Assembly (NCBI GenBank): GCA_018398585.1
Contig: JAGTTD010000015.1
Span: 4,469,001-4,533,000 of the forward strand
Length of the DNA stretch: 64,000 nucleotides
Direction of reading: 5' to 3'
Source of the DNA: Simmondsia chinensis
Taxonomy: Eukaryota; Streptophyta; Magnoliopsida; Caryophyllales; Simmondsiaceae
Shown: piece after piece, positions 1 to 10,631 of the stretch
Numbering within the stretch: the first letter of the stretch is position 1
Layout of the letters: the number at the start of each line of letters is the position of its first letter
Notes under the pieces: model-generated
What the model saw: the letters and a program-made list of their open reading frames with translations, nothing else
The model's database searches: none
Told to the model about the DNA's origin: nothing
Translations under genes and position numbers: made by a program

Positions 1-129
1 AGTGGAGTGATATCACTAGACTATGTAAAGTCTGAAAAGAATCTTGCAGATCCGTTGACGAAAGGCCTTTGTCGTAAAATGATTATAGAAACATCGAGTG
101 GGATGGGATTAAAGTCTATATATGAATAA
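1..129 (+). pseudogene. Ty1/copia pol, C-terminal end of RNase H (cut by window edge)
   Basis: The reading frame from base 1 runs 42 codons to a TAA stop. It carries the typical end of copia polyproteins: SLDYVKSEKNLADPLTKGL, followed by a short tail ending KSIYE. In the family this stretch lies just after the last RNase H segment. The rest of the element is left of the window, so integrity upstream cannot be judged. No break is seen in the visible part. The plus orientation agrees with the polypurine tract and 3' LTR that follow. Confidence 0.85.
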
Positions 130-731
130 ACTGTGATGTATCCAACCTGGTTTTAACAGGTTCAATGTGAGAAGTCATAATTTCATTCGAGAAATGCACT
201 GTGTCTAATGTTGCCCCTCCCTATGGTGTGACCGTGCGGAGACGGGTCTATAGCCATATATTTGGTGGTGTAAGTTAGTCTTGCACTTGATGGACACTGT
301 CTGTATGTTACCAGAGGTAAGGTTGAGCTTAAAGCTCTTAATGGACGCATATCTATATGTTTGGTGGTGTGCGGTAACACACACTTGATGGGATCCACCT
401 ATATAGGTGTGGGAGTCTGGCCGCTCCCTATGAAAGATTTAAGACTTGCCTACTAGAGCGCCTATGAATATCCAGGACGAGCGCATGGCCGATAAAACCC
501 GTCAAATCACAGGAGTTGTCGAGATCTGGAGTTTGGTATGTGTCCAAGTGGAAGACTATACAACCCCTTGTGAGGTTCAAGACGAAAGTCACCTTGCAAG
601 ATGTTGGTCCGAAACTTGGGTGGCACTAGGTAACGATTTAAGTCGCAAGACATCGGCACTGAAGAACTAAACTCCCTTTGCCCGGTCTATTCTTATCTCT
701 CTTCCTTGCTTGTATCCTTTGTGGGGGAATT
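130..731 (+). other. copia 3' untranslated region with internal duplication and polypurine tract
   Basis: About 600 bp separate the pol stop from the LTR and have no convincing coding capacity. A segment is present twice in diverged form, around 245-292 and 345-391; both contain TTTGGTGGTGT and end in ACTTGATGG. The polypurine tract GTGGGGGAA sits at 721-729, directly before the LTR. Confidence 0.55.
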
Positions 732-1332
732 TGTAGGAAGTTGTATCCCACATTGTGAATACAAAATAAAGGTTCCTAATCCCACATTGACAATTTAAAA
801 GGGGGTAGTTGGGTTTATAAGGGTGTATATTTTTAACCTATTTGAATTAAGCCTTGGATGAAGGAATGGTGGGAACCACATGAGCGCGTGCGTGCCTCCT
901 GCCCGCCGCGCCGTGCTCGGGTGAGGTGAGCTTTTTCACACCGGGTATATTTATTTTGCGAAAATTTACGATAAATGGCTGTTGGGTTTCGTTTTAAATG
1001 TCCATATAGCGTTACTAGCCGTTTGGGCTTAACATTAATATTCTTAGACGTTGGGCCTCCTATTCAATTGTTATAGTAAGGCGTTTCTGGCCGTTGGACT
1101 TTTTCTTTTATTGCTGCAATTATACCGGTTGCATTTGTCTATTAATATAAATAGAATACCCCACCTTAGGTTCCAGATCATCCAAAAAACCGCAACTTCT
1201 TCTTCCTAATTCTCTCTCATTCTTCGTTATTCTCTTCACGATTCGGGCAAAGTTCGAGGCGTTCCTAACCGGCAATTAACGAGTGCACGTTAAGGGTCGG
1301 ACCGTGTAAATCCTGAAGGACGGCCGCCTACA
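732..1332 (+). mobile_element. 3' LTR of the copia element entering from the left
   Basis: The LTR starts TGTAGGAAG right after a polypurine tract. The inverted match CCTACA at 1327-1332 suggests the 3' boundary. It contains two CCCACATTG motifs near the start, a TATA-like AATATAAATAG at about 1142 and a GC-rich leader. No second copy lies in the window, so the right border is uncertain; a CACA at about 1396 is an alternative. Confidence 0.55.
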
Positions 1333-1653
1333 TATCTGTTAGCACCGGAGCAGAGGCGAAATCGTCTTTTAGGACAGTGGTATTTTCCACGGCACAGTAT
1401 CTTCGGTATTTTCTAATCTATTCTCCCTCTTTTGGTATTACTTGATTGTAGTGTTCATTATTTGGTTGCATTTTTTTTCGAATAAAATTGCTGCAATTTT
1501 TACTGCATTATACCGGATCATCACACTGCATTTTACTATTTTTTGCGGTTAAAATTCACTGTAATTTTTGGTTGAAATTCGCTGTAATTTTCAGATAACA
1601 TCAGTAGTATTTTTTCTTTAATTTTCGGTTAATTTTACTGTAATTTTCAGCAG
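1333..1653. other. AT-rich spacer, no gene
   Basis: It holds loosely repeated units of the type ACTGTAATTTTCAG (about 1550-1650) and no ORF. It may be the remaining part of the copia LTR or its flank. Confidence 0.4.
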
Positions 1654-1781
1654 TGTTTATTACAGTATTTTACGCAGCATTCTACTTTTCTTGTACACGG
1701 TATATTTTTAACTGGATATGCTTTCTAAAATATAATGATATATCAGCAATCCTATTGGGTATCTCTAAAATATTTTTTCAC
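1654..1781 (+). mobile_element. 5' LTR remnant of the nested copia element
   Basis: The last ~55 bp match the end of the copia 3' LTR at 10676-10819: both share CCTATT followed by TCTCTAAAATATT and end near TCA. The first ~70 bp match only weakly (TGTTT...TATTTTA). I take it as the 5' LTR of the copia element whose pol is at 8.3-10.6 kb, now separated from it by the gypsy insertion. Confidence 0.5.
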
Positions 1782-1784
1782 ATG

Positions 1785-2034
1785 TGTTGCACTTCAAAAT
1801 TGCAACTTAAAAATTCATAAGTTTGTTGGCGGGTTTTTGGCGGGTTCTGTCGGGGTCACGTGAGCAGCACGTGAGGCAGTTGGAAAGCGCAATAATCGGG
1901 CAGCCACAAAGGTCTTAGTGCAATGGAAGAATCTACCTCGAGAAGAAGCAACATGGGAATATCTTTATGACCTCAAATTGAAGTTTCCTAGCTTTCACCC
2001 TTGAGGACAAGGGTGAATTTTTAGGGGGGAGCTT
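1785..2034 (+). mobile_element. truncated tandem gypsy copy: LTR head joined to pol tail
   Basis: Bases 1785-1890 equal the first 106 bp of the LTR. Bases 1891-2034 equal the end of pol plus polypurine tract (6875-7029), less an 11-bp tandem duplication found only in the intact copy after the stop codon. The join shares CGC between the two parents. This is what remains of a head-to-tail second unit. Confidence 0.85.
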
Positions 2035-2434
2035 TGTTGCACTTCAAAATTGCAACTTAAAAATTCGTAAGTTTGTTGGCGGGTTTTTGGCGGGTTCTGT
2101 CTGGGTCACGTGAGCAGCACGTGAGGCAGTTGGAAAGCGCTCGTGCCTCGCACGAGCTTCAGCGGCCAGCGGTCACGTGTGTGGCACGTGTTTAGCAGCT
2201 TTTACCTATTTTCCGTTAAATTTCATTTCTTTTGCTGTTTGCAGTTATTAAATTGTATTTCCTTTAATTAGTTATTTCTAGCCGCCATTTATATATGTGT
2301 GAGGAGGTATTTGCTAGATTTTTATTTGAAATCTAATACAATTCTTCTTCCCTAATCTCTTTCTTCTCTTCTTCTATCTCTATCTTTCAATCTATCATTC
2401 TATCAATCTTTATTCGAATTTGTGTAGTGCAACA
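2035..2434 (+). mobile_element. gypsy 5' LTR
   Basis: It starts TGTTGCACTTC directly after the polypurine tract of the truncated copy and ends GTGCAACA. It includes CACGTG boxes near 2098, 2117 and 2174, a TATA-like TATATATG at about 2290 and a pyrimidine-rich leader. It matches 7030-7435. Confidence 0.9.
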
Positions 2435-2435
2435 T

Positions 2436-2449
2436 TGGTATCAGAGCCC
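2436..2449 (+). promoter_or_regulatory. primer-binding site (initiator Met tRNA)
   Basis: TGGTATCAGAGCCC lies one base after the LTR end and matches the usual complement of the plant initiator tRNA-Met 3' end used by most plant LTR elements. Confidence 0.85.
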
Positions 2450-2483
2450 CGTTCCTCTGACTGTAGGTAATTGAATCTTAATA

Positions 2484-3926
2484 ATGGCTGATAACACTAG
2501 ATCGGTGACTGAAATTAGGAGGGTTGAGGAGTCTTTTGCTGGTCAGATGCAGTCTACCAATGATAAGGTCGAATTTCTATCTGGGGAGGTGCGTGAGATG
2601 AAAAATACAATGCAGATGATGAATGAGCTGATGAGGCAGATGTCTCAGCATATGGGATTATCGGTTGATCGAGGAGTAACAGCAGAAGGAGGATCTAACT
2701 CCCCAGTGGCGAATTGTTCAGCTTCAGAGGTTCCCACAGCTCCAGCAGCTGTGAATGGGGGTAACAATGCTTACTTAACTAGGTTAGGTAAGATTGAATT
2801 TCCTTTATTCTATGGTGAGGATGTGAATGGATGGATTTATTCATGCGAACAATTCTTTGTGATCGATAATACACCGCTGCATGATCGGGTTAGATTAGCT
2901 TCGATTCACCTAAGGGGGCTGGCCCTCCAATGGCATCAGTAGTTCATGAGAAATAGGGGTGACATTACTTTGGTGAGTTGGGCTGATTACTCAGCATCGA
3001 TGAAGATAAGGTTTGGAAATATTTTTGAGGACCCGATGGCTGATTTGATGAACCTTAGGCAAGAAAATACGGTGCCAGATTACCTTGCTAAGTTTGATAC
3101 TATAGCTGTGAGGGCAGACTTGTCTGAGAGCCAGTTAGTGAGCTGTTTCCTTGCAGGTTTAAGGAAGGACATTGAGTTGGATGTTCGATCAAGGCACCCT
3201 GTTACCTTGCAACACGCAACTTGCGTAGCTAAGTTAGCTGAAGCTAAGGTTGAAGCCTTAGCCAAGCAGTTAAAAGCTTCTAGAGCTTCTCTACTGCCAA
3301 CACCTAACATACCGAGATTTCCTCAACCATTGGGCAGAGTAAATAGCAATCCCAAGCCCAATCCTCAATCTGTGCAGCTGAATTCCCCCATCAACAAACC
3401 TCATAGGGTGTTGTCTAAGGCAGAACTGCAGGAAAAAAGAGCAAGAGGGCTGTGTTATTTCTGTGATGAGAAATATGAACAAGGGCATAAATGCAAGTCT
3501 AAGGGGCCACAATTGTTCGTAATTGAAATTGACAATGAGGAACTAGAGGAAGTAGAAACAGATGAAGTTGAAGCTGAGGAGGGTGAATCGGTGGAGACAA
3601 CTGCACACATATCTCTTCATGCTCTATCCGGGGCTAGTAACTATCAGACTTTACGAGTCACAGGGGTATTGAAGAGGAAGCTTGTCCACATCCTCATTGA
3701 CTCAGGCTCAACTCACAATTTTCTGGACGTTAAACTGGCTAACAAGCTTAGGTGTGCAACAGAAGCAGTGAACTCCATATCTGTGGCTGTAGCAGATGGG
3801 AGTAATCTCAGTTGTATGAAGCAATGTAAGAAATTGTCCTGGAAGATGCAAGGGTAGACTTATGTTTCTGATTTCCTTCTAATACCCTTAGGGGGTTGTG
3901 ATATGGTATTGGGAATTGGTTAGCTA
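2484..3926 (+). pseudogene. gypsy gag-protease, interrupted
   Basis: ATG at 2484 opens a Gag frame (MADNTRSVTEIRR...), with the GWIYSCEQFF-type retrotransposon Gag core. A TAG at 2943-2945 region (2940-2942 by codon) stops it after 152 codons, but the same frame reopens at once and continues to 3857. It then shows a CCHC-like knuckle (CYFCDEKYEQGHKC, about 3459-3500) and the aspartic protease motif LIDSGSTHNF (about 3694-3723). A second TAG ends it at 3855-3857, and the frame shifts near 3917 before joining the pol frame. So two stops and one frameshift disable a frame that is otherwise intact. Confidence 0.85.
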
Positions 3927-3928
3927 CC

Positions 3929-6900
3929 TTGGGAGATATTCATTGCAACTTTAGAGAGTTAACCATGTCATTTACTGTAAATGGATACCAGCACATATTG
4001 CAGGGAAATCTCACTAACAATTGTCAGACAATGGGAGTGAAAGCCTTGGCTAAGGCTCTGCAACAGACACCCTTCATTGCGATTTTATTAGTACAATCTC
4101 ATAGACCAACAGAACATCCTTCTTCAATGATGTTAGGAGTTCAGAAGGAGCAATCTGCCAACAGAATTCCTGCAGCTATTCACGACCTGATTGAGCAGAA
4201 TAAACAGCTATTTGAAGGGCCTCAACAGCTGCCTCCTGTGAGGCCAAATTTTGATCATAAGATTCACTTGAAAGAAGGAACGGAACCCATCAGTAAGAAG
4301 CCTTATAGACACCCAGCATTACAGAAGGATGTGATAGAGGACATGGTTCAAGAATTGCTTACTAAGGGACATATACAGCCAAGTTCTAGGCCCTTCGCCT
4401 CTGCTGTTGTGTTAGTCAAGAAGAAGGATGGTGGATGGAGAATGTGTGTAGATTATCGTGATCTTAATAAAGCCACCATCAAGAATAAGTTCCCTATTCC
4501 CTTGGTGGAAGAATTACTAGATGAATTGGGGCAGGCTGAATATTTTACCAAGATCGATTTGCGTTCAGGGTATCATCAAATTAGGATGTTTCATGGGAAT
4601 GTCCTCAAAACAGCCTTCAAGACTCATGTTGGTCACTATGAATTCTTAGTTATGCCCTTTGGGTTGACTAATGCCCCCTCAACTTTTCAATACCTGATGA
4701 ACTCGGTGTTTGAACCTTACTTGAGGAAATTCGTACTAGTATTTTTTGATGATATACTAGTTTATAGCACTGATCTTGAAAAGCATGTGGAGCATCTACA
4801 AGTGGTGTTCAAGGTACTTCAGCAGCACCAGTTATTTGCCAAAGAAAGTAAATGTTCCTTTGCAGCTTCTCAGGTAGAATACTTGGGGCATGTGATTGCT
4901 CATGGAGGTGTCTCCACAGATCCTAAGAAGATCGAAGCTGTCAAGAATTGGCCAGTTCCAGCCAATCTCAAGCAGCTAAGGGGGTTTTTGGGTTTGACAG
5001 GTTATTATAGACGATTTATCAAGGGATATGGTGTGATGGCCAGACCTCTTACCGAGCTCTTGAAGAAGGATAACTGGGGATGGAATGAAGATAGCCATAA
5101 GGCTTTTGAGCAGTTAAAGACAGCCATGATCTCAGCCCCTGTTTTGGCATTGCCTGATCATTCCAAGCCTTTTATTATAGAGACGGACGCATGTAATACT
5201 GGTATAGGAGCGATGCTGGTGCAAGCAGGTCATCCATTAGCCTATCTCAGTAAGGCATTGAGCCCCAAACATCAGAACTTGTCTACTTATGAGAAAGAGC
5301 TCTTTGCGTTGGTCACTGCTGTGCATAAATGGCAACAGTATTTGTTAAACAACACTTTTGTGATAAAAACTGATCAGAAGAGCTTGAAACATCTGTTAGA
5401 GCAGAAGATCCACACGTATTTTCAACAGTTGTGGCTATCAAAGCTGATGGGATTGACATATGTAATTGAGTATAAGAAGGGCAAGGATAATGTTGTAGCC
5501 GATGCCTTGTCAAGAATTTCCAGTCACCAAATTGTCGGCATGCTTCTTAGTACAGTGGACAGCAACCTCTTCCCTTTGATTCAACTGTCGTGGCAGATGG
5601 ACCCCCACATACAAGAGCTCATTCAGAGAATTAACAAACAGCCTGATGATCATCCCAAGTATAGCTGGATAGAGGGTCAGCTTAGAAGGAAAGGAAAACT
5701 AGTTGTAGGGCAAGATGCAGAACTCAGATCCAAAATTTTAGAATGGCTTCATAATTCAGCAGCAGGAGGTCATTCAGGAATGGATGCTACACTGCAAAGA
5801 CTCAAGTCCCTTTTTTACTGGATAGGAATGAGAAGATCTGTGAGGGAGTATGTTCAACAATGCCCCGTATGTCAAGCCTGTAAGAGTGATTATGCAGCAC
5901 TGCCTGGACTCTTGCAACCTCTGCCAATCCCGGAGCTGGTGTGGACTAATTTGTCAATGGATTTTATAGAGGGGTTACCGAAATCCTTTGGCAAGGATGT
6001 CATTCTTGTGGTGGTGGATAGGTTCAGCAAGGCAGCTCATTTTATAGCCTTATCCCACCCTTACACTGCTTTGGGTGTTGCTCAGGCATTCATGGATCAA
6101 GTGTACAAACTCCATGGGATGCCAAGCACCATTGTAAGTGACAGGGACCCTGTGTTCCAAAGTGAATTTTGGCAAGCTCTGTTTTCCATACAAGGAGTTG
6201 ATCTGCATTTGTCCACGGCCTATCATCCTCAATCTGATGGGCAAACTGAGGTTGTCAACCGGGGATTGGAGACATATTTGAGATGTATGTGCTGTTCTCA
6301 CCCTTTCCAATGGAGTAGATGGCTTCCCTTAGCGGAGTGGTGGTACAACATTACTTGGCATACATCTACTAGAAAAACCCCTTATGAAATTGTTTATAAT
6401 CAGCCTCCTCCTATTCATATTCCCTACTTGCCAGGAGAAACTCAAGTAGAAGTTGTAGATCGAAGTCTGCAGCATAAAGAAGAAATGATTCAGCTTCTGA
6501 AATTCCAGCTGAAACGAGCAAAAAATCGAATGGAGCAGTTGGCTAATAGAAAGAGATCAGAACGAACTTTCGAGGTGGGAGACTGGGTGTACTTGAAGCT
6601 ACACCCTTATAGGAAAGTGACCGTGGCTCATCGAAGTAACCACAAACTATCTCCTAAGTACTTTGGTCCCTTCCAAGTGCTTGAGAGTATAGGTAAGGTG
6701 GCTTATAAACCTGCCCTTCCTGCAACTTCACAAGTACACAACGTTTTTCATGTATCTCAGCTGAAACAACATAGAGGTCCTCTTCCGGATGAGTTTATTC
6801 CCCTTCCTGATTCTCTAGAAGAAGTACCCAGAAGAGTTCCAGAGAAGATTCTTGAGAGGATGTTGGTTAAACGCAATAATCGGGCAGCCACAAAGGTCTT

Positions 6901-6988
6901 AGTGCAATGGAAGAATCTACCTCGAGAAGAAGCAACATGGGAATATCTTTATGACCTCAAATTGAAGTTTCCTAGCTTTCACCCTTGA
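3929..6988 (+). CDS. gypsy pol: RT, RNase H, integrase, chromodomain
   Basis: An uninterrupted frame of about 1,019 codons with no start of its own; it is the continuation of the gag-protease frame after a frameshift, so it begins without an ATG. Reverse transcriptase shows KIDLRSGYHQI and the catalytic VFFDDILVYS (about residue 271). RNase H shows IIETDACNTGIGAML (about 417). Integrase shows an H..H..CPVC zinc finger (about 610-650) and the DDE residues in MDFIEGLP, VSDRDPVF and QSDGQTEVVNR. The last ~55 residues (KVLVQWKNLPREEATWEYL) are a chromodomain, which in this family directs integration to marked chromatin. All catalytic residues I looked for are present. Confidence 0.9.
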   Translation: MGDIHCNFRELTMSFTVNGYQHILQGNLTNNCQTMGVKALAKALQQTPFIAILLVQSHRPTEHPSSMMLGVQKEQSANRIPAAIHDLIEQNKQLFEGPQQLPPVRPNFDHKIHLKEGTEPISKKPYRHPALQKDVIEDMVQELLTKGHIQPSSRPFASAVVLVKKKDGGWRMCVDYRDLNKATIKNKFPIPLVEELLDELGQAEYFTKIDLRSGYHQIRMFHGNVLKTAFKTHVGHYEFLVMPFGLTNAPSTFQYLMNSVFEPYLRKFVLVFFDDILVYSTDLEKHVEHLQVVFKVLQQHQLFAKESKCSFAASQVEYLGHVIAHGGVSTDPKKIEAVKNWPVPANLKQLRGFLGLTGYYRRFIKGYGVMARPLTELLKKDNWGWNEDSHKAFEQLKTAMISAPVLALPDHSKPFIIETDACNTGIGAMLVQAGHPLAYLSKALSPKHQNLSTYEKELFALVTAVHKWQQYLLNNTFVIKTDQKSLKHLLEQKIHTYFQQLWLSKLMGLTYVIEYKKGKDNVVADALSRISSHQIVGMLLSTVDSNLFPLIQLSWQMDPHIQELIQRINKQPDDHPKYSWIEGQLRRKGKLVVGQDAELRSKILEWLHNSAAGGHSGMDATLQRLKSLFYWIGMRRSVREYVQQCPVCQACKSDYAALPGLLQPLPIPELVWTNLSMDFIEGLPKSFGKDVILVVVDRFSKAAHFIALSHPYTALGVAQAFMDQVYKLHGMPSTIVSDRDPVFQSEFWQALFSIQGVDLHLSTAYHPQSDGQTEVVNRGLETYLRCMCCSHPFQWSRWLPLAEWWYNITWHTSTRKTPYEIVYNQPPPIHIPYLPGETQVEVVDRSLQHKEEMIQLLKFQLKRAKNRMEQLANRKRSERTFEVGDWVYLKLHPYRKVTVAHRSNHKLSPKYFGPFQVLESIGKVAYKPALPATSQVHNVFHVSQLKQHRGPLPDEFIPLPDSLEEVPRRVPEKILERMLVKRNNRAATKVLVQWKNLPREEATWEYLYDLKLKFPSFHP

Positions 6989-7016
6989 GGACAAGGGTGA
7001 GACAAGGGTGAATTTT

Positions 7017-7029
7017 TAGGGGGGAGCTT
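7017..7029 (+). promoter_or_regulatory. gypsy polypurine tract
   Basis: TAGGGGGGAGC just before the 3' LTR, the expected plus-strand primer. The same tract stands at 2021-2032 in the truncated copy. Confidence 0.8.
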
Positions 7030-7435
7030 TGTTGCACTTCAAAATTGCAACTTAAAAATTCATAAGTTTGTTGGCGGGTTTTTGGCGGGTTCTGGCGGGG
7101 TCACGTGAGCAGCATGTGAGGCAGTTGGAAAGCGCTCGTGCCTCGCACGAGCTTCAGCGGCCAGCGGTCACGTGTGTGGCACGTGTTTAGCAGCTTTTAC
7201 CTATTTTCTGTTAAATTCCATTTCTTTTGCTGTTTTCAGTTATTAAATTGTATTTCCTTTAATAGTTATTTCTAGCCGCCATTTATATATGTGTGAGGAG
7301 GTATTTGCTAGGTTTTTATGTGAAATCTAATACAATTCTTCTTCCCTAATCTCTTTCTTCTCTCTTCTCTTCTTCTATCTCTATCTTTCAATCTATCATT
7401 CTATCAATCTTTATTCGAATTTGTGTAGTGCAACA
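7030..7435 (+). mobile_element. gypsy 3' LTR
   Basis: It starts TGTTGCACTTC, ends GTGCAACA, and is followed by the ACATG target duplication. It is 6 bp longer than the 5' LTR because of small indels in the pyrimidine-rich region. Confidence 0.9.
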
Positions 7436-7438
7436 ACA

Positions 7439-7673
7439 TGATATCAGAACAAATAAGCCCTAATTACCTTTCCTAATCCTAACTCTAAATTCAAGAACAA
7501 AGGGAGCATCCATTTTGATTGAATGAATTAACCAAGTGAAGAAAAGCTAGCTTAAATAGAGAAAAATAAGAACACTGAAAGCCTAACACAGACACTAGTA
7601 ACCTGATGCTTAAACCAAAATAAATGGGTAACCTTGCCCATCACTGTCTGGCAAATGAGGGGTAAACCCTTAA
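7439..7673 (+). other. copia primer-binding site and decayed 5' internal region
   Basis: TGATATCAGAAC (7439-7450) resembles the initiator-Met primer site with two changes and would have followed the LTR end at 1781 before the gypsy insertion. The rest, where gag should be, has no readable frame. Confidence 0.45.
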
Positions 7674-8002
7674 TCCCTGTTTGGCAAATGTTAAAGAGGG
7701 GCAAAGGGGGATAATGGGCGTAAAAACTTAACCCTTATTACCTCTATTTTTTTTAATCCCCAATTTGGGGTTAAAGAGGGGGAGGGTAAATTTTGTTAAA
7801 AAAAGAGACAATTTTATCATTATTTTAATTGTAATTTTTTTTACCCTTATTCCTTTACTCAATTGTCAAATAAAGGTAACTCATTTGCCCCTCTTTACTC
7901 TTAATCCTCTTAATTTGACATATCCAAACAAGAGTAGGCTATTACCTTACCGCTCTTTACCCTCCCTCTTTAACCCTCTTTATCCAGTTGCTAAACAAGG
8001 CA
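7674..8002. mobile_element. Tourist-like MITE, TTAA flanks
   Basis: The two ends are imperfect inverted repeats: TCCCTGTTTGGCAAATG at left, and its counterpart GTTGCTAAACAAGGCA at right. The similarity continues inward through GTTAAAGAGGGG-type sequence. TTAA stands on both sides (7670-7673 and 8003-8006). TIR style and target suggest the PIF/Harbinger group. The ORF read across it is not a gene. Confidence 0.6.
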
Positions 8003-8199
8003 TTAAGGGCCGGTTATCAAGGAAGAAGAAGAGGAAATGCAAAGCATCATGGGAATATGCTATTCTATATGCTAAATATAAGAATTATACCAAAATATAA
8101 AGAATATACAATAATAAAAACATTAGTAACTAACACACACAGTGCTCCTTGTTCAACACCCACGCAGTGGTTCTTGTAAACTTCACCTCCTCTGTTCAC

Positions 8200-10620
8200 T
8201 AGAATTGGTGCTCTATGGCAGCGAATTCCCCCACCAGGCGTAGATCTTGGACCCTTTCCCAATGTCGGCCCTGGCAGCAACACCAGCATTGGTGCTGGTG
8301 TTGGGTATCCTAACCAGCGAATGCTACTTTTAAGTGAAATGGTACGAACGCTACTTTTTCAAGCTCGTTTACACCTAAATTTTGGGCGAATGCTGCATGC
8401 ACAGCTTGTTTTATAGTAAACCGTTTACCAATGCCAAATTTACAAAATCTCTCTCCTTTTGAAGAACTTTTCCATCATGTGCCCAACTATACTTCCTTTC
8501 TCGTCTTTGGGTGTCTTGTTACCCTAACATCACATCTTGTACCGCCCATAAATTAGCCCCTCGCTCCATACCCCATGTCTTTCTTGGGTATGCGTCACGT
8601 TATAAGGGTTATCGTTGCTTTGATCCCACTAGTGGTCGCGTGCATATTAGCTGTCATGTGCATTTATAAAAGATCAGTTTCCATATCCTAATCTTGTAGC
8701 CAGTTCAGTGGTAATCGTCGTTGCTCGTTCGACCCAGCTTCCTCTTCAAGTCACTTATGTGGCAAAACCATGTCTTCCCCAAACCACGTGACCCAACCCA
8801 TTATCGACACTGTCAGTCCTGGTCCATCCACACCTTTTGCTTCTCTTGTGATGATTGATTCCACAACAGAGCCTAACCATCACTCTCCCCTGCAAACCAC
8901 ACCTTCAGTACTGGTCAGTTCACCCGATTCGGACCCACAGGTCATTAGTATTGCCTCGTCGAGCTCAAGGGTGGGACCTTTCGTCTCCATGTTCTCATCC
9001 TGGAACAAGTGGTGATGGTACCGCAACCTCTTTAGAAGGGGTAGTTGAGCCATCACATAACACACATCCCATGCATACTAGACTCAAGGATGGTATCCGT
9101 AAATCCAAGCATATCGTATCTCTGTCTTCTGTAACTGTTGCAGGAACCCACCTGTTTTTCACAGGTTGCTAAAAATCTGCAGTGGCAGGAAGCCATGGCT
9201 GAGGAATTTAATGCCCTCATTCAAAAGCAAACTTGGGACTTAGTTCCCCCCTCACCGTCAAAATATCGTAGGAAGTACATGGAAATACATGGTTAAGTAT
9301 AAAGCTAATGGGTTTGTTGATCATTTTAAAGCTCATCTTATAGCTCAAGACTTACATCAACGTGAAGGTTTCATAGCCTGGTTGTTAAACCAACTACCAT
9401 CAGATTTATTCTTGCCTTGGTTGTAGCAAACAAGTGGTCTGTTCTTCAACTTGATGTCAAAAATGCATATCTACATGGTTTTCTTGATGAAGAAGTTTAT
9501 ATGAAACAATCTCCAGGATTCATACATTCTAAATTTCCTAACCATGTTTGTCGTCTTCGTAAGGCTCTATATGGACTGAAACAAGCACCTCGGGCTTGGT
9601 TTCATAGGTTTAGCACCTTCTTATATAGTCTCGAGTTTCAATGTAGTAAAATTAACCTTTCCGTATTTATTCATCGTTCTTCGTCTGGCATCATGTGCTT
9701 GTTACTCTATGTTGATGACATTATACTTATTGGATCACACTCCACACTTTTTCATCGTCTAATTAATCAGTTGTCATCTCAGTTTGCAATAAAAGACCTT
9801 GGACCTTTTCACTATTTTCTCAGTATAGAGGCTAAACCCTCACGACATGGCTTATTTCTTACTCAACATAAGTATGCACTTGACTTTCTTAGCAAGCATG
9901 ACATGCTCGAGGCTAAACCTCTTCAAACTCCTTGACCTGCTCGAGTCCAACCATCCATTACTGATGGTGATCCCCTAGCATATCCGACTAAGTTTCAAAG
10001 TGCGATAGGTACTCTTCAGTACTTAATCATGATTCACCCTGATATATGTTATGTTGTTAACTGTGTATCCCGGTTTATACATGCTCCCAGGTCCTTTCAT
10101 TGGCAAATGGTAAAGCGTATCCTCAGGTACCTCATGATCATGGCCTCACCATCACTCCAAGATCTTGTACGACCGTAACATTTTATGCTGATGCTGATTG
10201 GGGCGGCTGTCCAGATACTAGATGTTCCACTACTGGATTTGCTTTATTTCTGGGCCCTAACCTTATCTCATGGCGTGCTAAGAAGCAACCCATTGTTGCT
10301 AAGTCCACTACAGAGCCTGAATATCATGTTGTGGCCAAAGTTGTTGCTGAATGCGATTGGATTCGGTACCTCGTGTGTGATCCTGGTTTATGTCCTTCTG
10401 GTCCAGTACAAATCTTTTGTGATAGTGTCTCCACTACATATTTTGCTCCAATCCTATATCCAATGATTGTAGTAAAAATGTTGATGTTGACTTTCTCTAT
10501 GTTAGAGAAAAGGTAATCAAAGGTGATATCCAGGTTCAATTCACACCAACTGCTAAACAAGTTGCTGACATCTTCACCAAAAAATTATTAACAGATCGCT
10601 TCCGCACACAAATCCAATCT
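8200..10620 (+). pseudogene. degenerate Ty1/copia pol (integrase, RT, RNase H)
   Basis: Translating in several frames gives the end of integrase (FEELFHHVPNYTSFLVFGC, HVFLGYASRYKGYRCF; 8440-8670) and a Pro/Ser-rich linker ending HPMHTRLKDGIRKSK (about 9070-9110). RT follows (WQEAMAEEFNALIQKQTWDL at 9180-9240; LDVKNAYLHGFLDEEVYM and LLYVDDIILIG at 9417-9740), then FYADADWGGCPDT and SWRAKKQPIVAKSTT of RNase H (10170-10310), then TPTAKQVADIFTKKL (10550-10590). Several stops and frameshifts (about 9290, 9390, 9933, 10450) make it non-functional. It belongs with the LTRs at 1654-1781 and 10676-10819. Confidence 0.85.
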
Positions 10621-10630
10621 ACACTTTGGC

Positions 10631-10631
<1 letters not shown>

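Larger units (their letters stand above)
1785..7435 (+). mobile_element. Ty3/gypsy chromovirus with truncated tandem copy, 5-bp TSD
   Basis: The whole insertion begins TGTTGCACTTC and ends GTGCAACA. It is flanked by the direct repeat ACATG at 1780-1784 and 7436-7440. Order: truncated copy (1785-2034), 400-bp LTR (2035-2434), initiator-Met primer-binding site, gag, protease, RT, RNase H, integrase, chromodomain, polypurine tract, 406-bp LTR (7030-7435). The two full LTRs differ at only a few sites and indels by eye, so insertion looks recent. Small size, ~400-bp LTRs and a chromodomain suggest a Reina-like chromovirus; the clade is an inference. Confidence 0.9.

Noticed and set aside
7765..8100. 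111-codon ORF
   Set aside because: It lies inside the TTAA-flanked MITE at 7674-8002 and extends into copia debris.
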